A stretch of DNA of 5,418 nt, taken from positions 1 to 5,418 of the forward strand of contig CALDSM010000624.1 in assembly GCA_937923585.1 (NCBI GenBank). The letters run 5' to 3'. Under the pieces are notes generated by a model. The model saw nothing but the letters and a program-made list of their open reading frames with translations, had not been told where the DNA came from and made no database searches. The position numbers were made by a program, and so were the translations under genes. Position 1 is the stretch's first letter. The number at the start of each line of letters is the position of its first letter. Positions 1 to 4,199 of the stretch are shown here, piece by piece. The DNA is from an uncultured bacterium (GTDB lineage: Bacteria > Hydrogenedentota > Hydrogenedentia > Hydrogenedentales > CAITNO01).

Positions 1-138
1 GTGGTAGAGTGCCACCATAATTGTCAATAGAAACCACGATGGCAACTAGAAGCATCCCACGCCTAAATAGCCGCGAGAATTGGACTTGCCGAGGAAATGA
101 GGCAATTGGCAAGAGCCGGAAAAATGCGTCTATTGCGC
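1..138. other. Left-edge stretch with no supported gene
   Basis: No reading frame here looks like a real gene; the open frames crossing it are antisense shadows of the membrane-protein gene to the right. A short inverted repeat CTTGCC/GGCAAG (85-90 and 108-113, 17-base loop) is present, but no T-run follows it on either strand, so I do not call it a terminator. The region lies just beyond the terminator of the minus-strand gene and is probably plain intergenic DNA. Confidence 0.5.
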
Positions 139-169
139 AAAAAAGACCCGAAGCAAGCAAATACGGGTC
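139..169 (-). terminator. Rho-independent terminator of the minus-strand membrane-protein gene
   Basis: Read on the minus strand, a six-base-pair perfect stem GACCCG/CGGGTC (169-164 with 150-145) with a 13-base loop is followed at once by six T residues (144-139). The stem starts only three bases after the TAG stop codon at 175-173. Stem plus uninterrupted T-run in the right orientation is the standard intrinsic terminator layout. The loop is longer than usual and the stem short, so efficiency may be moderate. Confidence 0.75.
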
Positions 170-172
170 GGC

Positions 173-739
173 CTATTTCTCGGATTGTCTGCGCACCTTG
201 CTTTCGCGCGAGGATTTGGCGGCCTCCTTGGCCCAATCATCAGCATACCGCCTCGATCCGTATTTCTGCGCCACAGCCATCGCCTCTTCAGACTCGTTCT
301 TCCGCTTTCCATCCACGCCAAAGCGCGGCTTGGGCTTTTGCGTGCGCATGGGGCGGTATCTAAGCACCAGGATCACAATGACCACCATGAACACGTATTC
401 CATGTACACGAGCCATTGCGGATCATAGAGGGTTTTATCCCAAAACCGAACGAATGGAGTGCCCCAGGAGACGGCGTCTATGGGCATGCCGTCCTTCCGC
501 AGGGCGCGGATGGAAGAACTGTTCTTGAACCAGCCCGTGATGCCCACCAGCACATAAACGAGCACATGCATAATGAAAAAGTAGACGCATATCTCCAGCG
601 CATACAGAATTAGCGGCACGGTCCATTTGCGGGTGAAGAAGATGAGGGGCACCCCAATGGCAACACCCAGGGCATAGAACTTGATATAGGTTTGGACGTG
701 CTCTTCCACCAGAAACCAGATTTGAGCAAAATCATCCAT
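173..739 (-). CDS. Hypothetical three-helix inner-membrane protein with a basic C-terminal tail
   Basis: I do not recognise this 188-residue protein. I chose the ATG at 739 because AAGGA lies seven to eight bases upstream, and because the hydrophobic part begins soon after it; the longer in-frame extension to 973 has no membrane or domain character. Hydrophobic segments sit at about residues 20-36, 42-66 and 110-126. The short loop between the first two carries Arg37-Lys38, and the tail after residue 126 holds 19 Lys/Arg in 62 residues, so by the positive-inside rule the tail is probably cytoplasmic and the acidic N-terminus (Asp2, Asp3, Glu12, Glu13) periplasmic. The 72-109 loop is polar and rich in aromatic residues. 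There is no signal peptide, catalytic motif or metal site. It is transcribed alone, divergent from nrdD, with its own terminator. Its GC content looks lower than nrdD's: 28 of 60 bases at 541-600 against 43 of 60 at 2341-2400. Confidence 0.8.
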   Translation of the reverse strand: MDDFAQIWFLVEEHVQTYIKFYALGVAIGVPLIFFTRKWTVPLILYALEICVYFFIMHVLVYVLVGITGWFKNSSSIRALRKDGMPIDAVSWGTPFVRFWDKTLYDPQWLVYMEYVFMVVIVILVLRYRPMRTQKPKPRFGVDGKRKNESEEAMAVAQKYGSRRYADDWAKEAAKSSRESKVRRQSEK

Positions 740-978
740 GGCGGTTTCCTTTTCATGTTCTTCCGCATAGGGAAGTTTAACAGAACAAACGTCTGGGCAA
801 CAAGCGGATACGACGCTTGTGCAAGGCACAATTGGCCTGTTCCTAAGGGATTTGCAGTCTTCAGAACCCTGCCAATCTCCGTCTATTGCAGTGGTTGAAC
901 AAAATCTCGTCTTGACGTGCAACCTGCAACTCCTTGTCCTGCCATGGTTTGCAGAATTTGTCCTTTTTGGCAAAAGTG
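740..978. other. Left part of the divergent intergenic region
   Basis: This non-coding stretch separates the minus-strand membrane-protein gene from the nrdD control region. Except for the ribosome binding site of the minus-strand gene (AAGGA, read on minus at about 751-747) and a hairpin at 800-820, I see nothing definite. No convincing -35/-10 pair for the minus-strand gene stands out: TTGTTG followed 18 bases later by TAAACT is the best I found and is weak. Small open frames here lack ribosome binding sites and protein-like composition. Confidence 0.6.
800..820. repeat. Perfect inverted repeat (7-bp stem, 7-base loop)
   Basis: ACAAGCG at 800-806 is the exact reverse complement of CGCTTGT at 814-820. 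It lies 61-81 bases upstream of the start codon of the minus-strand membrane-protein gene. It could be a hairpin in that gene's 5' leader or an operator for a dimeric regulator. There is no following T-run, so it is not a terminator. Function is inferred only from position. Confidence 0.4.
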
Positions 979-1009
979 TTGTCCACCGTTTATCCCCCGC
1001 TTTTCCACA
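979..1009 (+). promoter_or_regulatory. Three DnaA-box-like nonamers in 11-base phase
   Basis: TTGTCCACC (979-987), TTATCCCCC (990-998) and TTTTCCACA (1001-1009) are direct repeats that begin exactly 11 bases apart. Against the DnaA box TTATCCACA they match at 7, 7 and 8 of 9 positions. The cluster ends 30 bases before the -35 hexamer of the nrdD promoter. DnaA is known to regulate nrdAB transcription in Escherichia coli, so DnaA-linked control of a ribonucleotide reductase operon is plausible. Binding is inferred; the sites are imperfect and could belong to another factor. Confidence 0.4.
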
Positions 1010-1020
1010 GCATATGGTGG
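1005..1020 (+). promoter_or_regulatory. Putative NrdR box 1 (upstream)
   Basis: CCACAGCATATGGTGG agrees with the published NrdR box acaCwAtATaTwGtgt at 11 of 16 positions by my count, including the central ATAT core and the CAC/GTG arms. A second such box begins 31 bases downstream, giving the 15-base gap usual for paired NrdR boxes. NrdR is the ATP-cone repressor of ribonucleotide reductase operons. This box shares its first five bases with the third DnaA-like nonamer. Confidence 0.45.
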
Positions 1021-1035
1021 CCGTTTCTCCGGATA

Positions 1036-1051
1036 CCCCTTGACATAGTGG
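1036..1051 (+). promoter_or_regulatory. Putative NrdR box 2 (over the -35 element)
   Basis: CCCCTTGACATAGTGG matches the NrdR consensus at about 10 of 16 positions, mainly in its right half (ATAGTGG). Alone it would not be worth calling. It is listed because it sits exactly 31 bases after the better box at 1005 and covers the -35 hexamer, where NrdR binding would block RNA polymerase, as is usual for this repressor. Confidence 0.35.
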
Positions 1052-1068
1052 TTGGTTCCGGCTAGAAT
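1040..1068 (+). promoter_or_regulatory. Sigma-70-type promoter of nrdDG
   Basis: A perfect -35 TTGACA (1040-1045) is separated by 17 bases from -10 TAGAAT (1063-1068), which has five of six consensus bases. Transcription would start near 1075, giving a leader of roughly 77 bases before the ATG at 1152. This is a strong intrinsic promoter, so regulation is most likely by repression; the NrdR-like boxes are placed to do that. Confidence 0.8.
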
Positions 1069-1133
1069 CAGGCCTGTTGCGGCCCGATGCGGACGGGCGG
1101 CAACGCTGGCCAAGGTGCGAAAAGTTTGATAGC

Positions 1134-1140
1134 GGAGGGA
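1134..1140 (+). promoter_or_regulatory. Ribosome binding site of nrdD
   Basis: GGAGGGA lies 11 bases before the ATG at 1152. It decides the start. The longer in-frame alternative, a TTG at 1077, would begin almost at the predicted transcription start and so would have no leader, and the residues it would add match nothing in the family. Confidence 0.7.
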
Positions 1141-1151
1141 GCGCAAGACAT

Positions 1152-3371
1152 ATGGAAGTTGCTGCTCAAAGCCTTCTAGAAGGGCAGGATGCCCACCGTT
1201 CCGGCGTGTACAACAGAATACTAAAACGGGACGGCCGTGTCGCCGAATTTGACGCAACGAAGATAACATCGGCCCTGTTCAAGGCCGGCCAGGCCACCGG
1301 CGAATACGGCATGGATGCGGCCCGGCAGATGACGATGCGCGTGCTGGCACTGCACCAGTCCATCGGTCAGGAACAGTTGCCCACCGTGGAGAAAATTCAA
1401 GACGTGGTGGAGGAGGTGCTGCTGGCCTCACCGTACAAGAAGTCGGCAAAGGCTTACATTCTCTACCGTGATCAGCATGCGCGCGTGCGCGAACTGGTGA
1501 GCAAGGCCGATGTGGAGCTCATTGACCGCTACCTGAACCGCGAGGACTGGAAGGTTCAGGAAAACAGCAACATGGCTTACTCGCTGCAGGGATTGAACAA
1601 CTACATTTCCAGCGAGGTGAGCAAGACCTACTGGTTGAACAAGATCTACACGCAGGACATCCGCGAGGCGCACAGCTCGGGCGACCTGCACATACACGAT
1701 TTGGGCCTGCTGTCAGTGTACTGCGTGGGCTGGGACCTGCAGGATTTGCTGCGCCGGGGCTTCAAGGGAGCGCCCGGCAAGGCAGAAAGCAGCCCGGCAA
1801 AGCATTTCCGCTCCGCCCTCGGCCAGGTGGTCAACTTCTTCTACACCCTCCAGGGCGAGGCGGCGGGCGCGCAGGCGTTCAGCAATTTTGACACGCTGCT
1901 GGCACCGTTCATCCGCCATGATGAGCTGGCTTACCGGGAGGTGAAGCAGGCGCTGCAGGAGTTCGTGTTCAACCTGAACGTGGCCACGCGGGTGGGCTTT
2001 CAGACGCCCTTCACCAACGTGACCATGGACCTTCAGGCCCCGGCCGCCCTGGCCGATCAGCCGGTGATCATCGGCGGGGAAATCACGGACTCCAAGTACG
2101 GCGAATACCAGCACGAGATGGACCTGCTCAATGCCGCCTTCCTGGAAGTGCTGTCCGAGGGGGACGCCAAGGGGCGCGTGTTCAGTTTCCCCATCCCGAC
2201 GTACAACATCTCCAAGGACTTCAACTGGGACAATCCCGGACTGGACCGCCTGTGGGAGGTGACGGCCAAATACGGCATCCCCTATTTCGCCAATTTCGTC
2301 AACTCGGACATGTCACCCGACGACGCGCGCTCGATGTGCTGCCGGCTCCGCCTGGACAAACGCGAGATGGACCGGCACGCGCAGGACTCGCCCGTGTTGG
2401 ATGGGTCCGGACAGGACGCGACCGCGCTGGACAAACGCGGCGGCGGCCTGTTCGGCGCATACCCGCTGACAGGGTCCATTGGCGTGGTCACGATAAACAT
2501 GCCGCGGCTTGGCTTTGTCTCGCGGGATGAGAATGAGTTTCTTGCCCGGCTTGACCGGTTGATGGATATTGCCCGCGAAAGTCTGGAGACGAAGCGGCGC
2601 ATTCTGGAGGGCTTCACCGATCAGAGGCTGTATCCCTACACCAAGTTCTATCTGCAGGATGTCCGCAAAAGGTTCGGCTGCTACTGGAACAACCACTTCT
2701 CAACGATTGGCCTGGTCGGCATGAACGAGGCCTGCACTAATCTCATCGGCGCGGACATCGGCACGGAGGAGGGGGCCGGGTTTGCGGCGCGCGTGCTGGA
2801 CCACATGCGCGAACGGCTGGTGCAATTCCAGAAAGAAACCGGCAACATGTACAACCTGGAGGCGACACCGGCCGAGGGCACGAGTTACCGGCTCGCCCGG
2901 CTGGACCGGAACCGTTTTCCGGGCATCCGCTTCGCCAATGAGAACGGGGTGGCGGACGGCGTGGAGCCGTTCTATACCAATTCGACCCAGTTGCCCGTGA
3001 ACTACTCGGACGACGTGTTCACCGTGCTCGACCTTCAGGACGGGTTGCAGTCCCGGTACACCGGCGGAACCGTGCAGCATATCTTCCTCGGCGAGTCGGT
3101 GGCGGACCCGAAATCAGTGCGCACTTTCGTGCGCAATGTCTGCCAGCAGTACCATATGCCCTACTTCACCGTGTCCCCCAGTTTTTCGGTGTGCCCGGGC
3201 CACGGTTACCTGCGCGGAGAATTGAGCCACTGCCCGCACTGCGGCGAGGAAGCGGAGATCTATGCGCGCATCGTGGGCTATCTGCGCCCGGTAAACCAAT
3301 GGAACGAGGGCAAGCGCGCGGAGTTCGGCATGCGCAGCCGATACAAGATTGAGTGCGGGTGCGAGGCATGA
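1152..3371 (+). CDS. nrdD: Anaerobic (class III) ribonucleoside-triphosphate reductase with N-terminal ATP-cone
   Basis: This 739-residue cytoplasmic enzyme makes deoxyribonucleoside triphosphates from ribonucleoside triphosphates without oxygen, using a glycyl radical. An ATP-cone covers about residues 19-112 (YNRILKRDG at 20-28, VEKIQDVVEEVL at 79-90) and should give allosteric dATP/ATP control. The catalytic barrel follows, with the family block GDLHIHDLG, the active-site pair Cys396-Cys397 in SMCCRLRLD, then GGGLFG, TGSIGVVTINMPR and HFSTIGLVGMNEA. At the C-terminus the zinc site is Cys681, His684, Cys694, Cys697 (a CX2H...CX2C form), and the radical glycine is Gly709 in RIVGY, followed by the conserved NQWNEGK. 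All key elements are intact. Two oddities are a pentapeptide-repeat stretch at residues 401-430, just after the cysteine pair, and a Cys-Gly-Cys at 735-737 near the end. Whether formate or a thioredoxin/glutaredoxin is the reductant I cannot tell. It overlaps nrdG by four bases. Confidence 0.97.
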   Translation: MEVAAQSLLEGQDAHRSGVYNRILKRDGRVAEFDATKITSALFKAGQATGEYGMDAARQMTMRVLALHQSIGQEQLPTVEKIQDVVEEVLLASPYKKSAKAYILYRDQHARVRELVSKADVELIDRYLNREDWKVQENSNMAYSLQGLNNYISSEVSKTYWLNKIYTQDIREAHSSGDLHIHDLGLLSVYCVGWDLQDLLRRGFKGAPGKAESSPAKHFRSALGQVVNFFYTLQGEAAGAQAFSNFDTLLAPFIRHDELAYREVKQALQEFVFNLNVATRVGFQTPFTNVTMDLQAPAALADQPVIIGGEITDSKYGEYQHEMDLLNAAFLEVLSEGDAKGRVFSFPIPTYNISKDFNWDNPGLDRLWEVTAKYGIPYFANFVNSDMSPDDARSMCCRLRLDKREMDRHAQDSPVLDGSGQDATALDKRGGGLFGAYPLTGSIGVVTINMPRLGFVSRDENEFLARLDRLMDIARESLETKRRILEGFTDQRLYPYTKFYLQDVRKRFGCYWNNHFSTIGLVGMNEACTNLIGADIGTEEGAGFAARVLDHMRERLVQFQKETGNMYNLEATPAEGTSYRLARLDRNRFPGIRFANENGVADGVEPFYTNSTQLPVNYSDDVFTVLDLQDGLQSRYTGGTVQHIFLGESVADPKSVRTFVRNVCQQYHMPYFTVSPSFSVCPGHGYLRGELSHCPHCGEEAEIYARIVGYLRPVNQWNEGKRAEFGMRSRYKIECGCEA
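2352..2441 (+). repeat. Six degenerate 15-bp tandem units inside nrdD
   Basis: Units start at 2352, 2367, 2382, 2397, 2412 and 2427. Each has GGA at its third to fifth bases followed by C (T in the fourth unit), and most have C or G at the same later positions. They encode LDKRE, MDRHA, QDSPV, LDGSG, QDATA and LDKRG, so Asp is fixed at the second place and Leu, Met or Gln fills the first. The first and last units share an exact 13-base match, CTGGACAAACGCG (2352-2364 and 2427-2439), 75 bases apart. The period keeps the frame. Removing 75 bases would join RLRLDKR directly to GGGLFG. Confidence 0.75.
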
Positions 3372-3997
3372 GATTCGGCGGTTTCCAGCCCTTCACACTG
3401 AGCGACTTCCCGGGGCGGACGGCGGCCATCGCGTTCACCCAGGGGTGCAATTTCCGCTGCCCCTACTGCCATAACGGGGCTCTGCTGCCCATACTGGTCC
3501 CCGAGGAGAAACTGGTTCCCGAGGCGGTGGTGCTGGACCATCTGCGCCGACGCAGGGAACAACTGGACGGCCTGGTCGTCACGGGGGGCGAACCCACCCT
3601 GCAGCCGGCGCTGCCGGTGTTCCTGCGCAGAGTGAAGGGCATGGGTTTCCTGGTAAAGCTGGACACCAACGGCAGCAATCCCGGCATGCTCAAGGAGCTG
3701 ATGGACGAGGAACTGGTGGACTTTGTGGCGATGGACATCAAGGCGCCGTTGCACAAGTATTCGCTGTTGACCGGTGTCCCGGCACCGTTGCGGGCCATTG
3801 AGAAGAGCATTGCCCTGATCAAGTGGTCCGGGGTGGAGCACCAGTTCCGGACGACCCACGTGCCAGAACTCCTCAGTTCGGGTGATATTCAAAGCATCCT
3901 AAATTCGCTTCCGGACGGATCGGCACATGTGGTCCAGCGGTTCCGGCCCGAGCACGCCTTCGACCTTTCCCTCCGCAGCATGGCGGGCATCGCCTGA
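3368..3997 (+). CDS. nrdG: Radical SAM activase of anaerobic ribonucleotide reductase
   Basis: This 209-residue iron-sulphur protein reductively cleaves S-adenosylmethionine and uses the 5'-deoxyadenosyl radical to create the glycyl radical on NrdD. The radical SAM cluster motif is CX3CX2C at Cys27, Cys31 and Cys34 (CNFRCPYC), followed by HNG. The SAM-binding GGEP is at 73-76. Other family blocks are KLDTNGS (97-103), VAMDIKAP (120-127) and FRTTHVPELL (160-169). The N-terminal GGFQPFTLSDFPG and the overall pattern resemble the NrdG2-type activases (the TIGR02495 group) more than the shorter Escherichia coli NrdG. I chose the ATG at 3368, which overlaps the nrdD stop as ATGA; a GTG at 3353 would add five residues outside the family pattern. 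No good ribosome binding site precedes it, so translation is probably coupled to nrdD, keeping activase and reductase in step. I see no clear terminator after it. Confidence 0.95.
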   Translation: MRFGGFQPFTLSDFPGRTAAIAFTQGCNFRCPYCHNGALLPILVPEEKLVPEAVVLDHLRRRREQLDGLVVTGGEPTLQPALPVFLRRVKGMGFLVKLDTNGSNPGMLKELMDEELVDFVAMDIKAPLHKYSLLTGVPAPLRAIEKSIALIKWSGVEHQFRTTHVPELLSSGDIQSILNSLPDGSAHVVQRFRPEHAFDLSLRSMAGIA

Positions 3998-4049
3998 GCT
4001 TCTGTCCGGTTTTTCTTACTTTCCCTCAAATCAGGAAGAAGTACTTTCC

Positions 4050-4081
4050 TTACACGTGAAAATAAACTGTAAATTGTGTAA
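4050..4081. repeat. Inverted repeat TTACAC-N20-GTGTAA upstream of the barrel gene
   Basis: TTACAC at 4050-4055 is the reverse complement of GTGTAA at 4076-4081. The AT-rich spacer is 20 bases, so the arms are 26 bases centre to centre, about two and a half helical turns. The repeat covers the region where a -35 element of the following promoter would lie. It could be an operator for a regulator of the outer-membrane gene. No known operator consensus is matched, so this is a positional inference. Confidence 0.3.
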
Positions 4082-4088
4082 TAACCTG

Positions 4089-4097
4089 TGTTAGAAT
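4089..4097 (+). promoter_or_regulatory. Extended -10 promoter of the outer-membrane barrel gene
   Basis: TGTTAGAAT combines the extended -10 dinucleotide TG, one spacer base and the hexamer TAGAAT (4092-4097), the same -10 sequence as the nrdD promoter. No good -35 is present; TGTAAA at 4068-4073 with an 18-base spacer is the nearest and matches three of six. Extended -10 promoters can work with a weak -35. The start would be near 4104, giving a leader of about 96 bases. Confidence 0.5.
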
Positions 4098-4112
4098 CCG
4101 GTTGGCAAATGC

Positions 4113-4133
4113 GGCGGGCCTGAGCGTCCCGCC
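4113..4133 (+). other. GC-rich hairpin in the leader of the barrel gene
   Basis: GGCGGG (4113-4118) and CCCGCC (4128-4133) form a six-base-pair stem with a nine-base loop. No T-run follows, so it is unlikely to terminate nrdDG transcription. It falls about 10-30 bases after the predicted transcription start of the downstream gene, where a stem can stabilise the mRNA or take part in control. A competing pairing, TTGGC (4102-4106) with GCCAA (4131-4135), shares part of the right arm. Confidence 0.4.
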
Positions 4134-4186
4134 AAGATTGCTGCGTGGTTTCAATGGGCTTGGGTGTAGTAAACCGTAATTTCAAT

Positions 4187-4192
4187 GAGGGT
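4187..4192 (+). promoter_or_regulatory. Ribosome binding site of the barrel gene
   Basis: GAGGGT lies seven bases before the ATG at 4200 and fixes that start. The nearby ATG at 4204 is in another frame with no comparable signal. Confidence 0.7.
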
Positions 4193-4199
4193 CAAGGTT

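Noticed and set aside
740..973. Upstream extension of the membrane-protein gene to 973
   Set aside because: The extension has no hydrophobic or domain character, and the ATG at 739 has a good ribosome binding site.
819..1043. Small plus-strand open frame in the divergent intergenic region
   Set aside because: It has no ribosome binding site, runs through the DnaA-like and NrdR-like sites into the promoter, and looks random in composition.
1077..1151. TTG at 1077 as the nrdD start
   Set aside because: It lies within a few bases of the predicted transcription start, and the 25 added residues are unlike the family; the ATG at 1152 has GGAGGGA before it.
883..1269. Minus-strand open frame of 128 codons across the nrdD promoter and start
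   Set aside because: It would cover a near-consensus promoter, the regulatory boxes and the ATP-cone codons, and its product has no protein-like features.
3278..3892. Minus-strand open frame of 204 codons opposite nrdG
   Set aside because: nrdG is certain from its radical SAM motifs; the antisense frame has no recognisable motif and no start signal.
4001..4020. T-run after nrdG as an intrinsic terminator
   Set aside because: The five T residues at 4010-4014 are not preceded by a convincing stem; the nearest GGCG/CGCC pairing lies inside the nrdG coding end and too far upstream.
4033..4050. AGGAAG/CTTTCCT imperfect hairpin after nrdG
   Set aside because: The stem is weak, with a G-U pair, and has no T-run after it; probably chance in AT-rich intergenic DNA.
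4149..4187. Direct repeat TTTCAATG at 4149-4156 and 4180-4187
   Set aside because: Two eight-base copies 31 bases apart in a short leader are not enough to claim a site; the second merely precedes the ribosome binding site.
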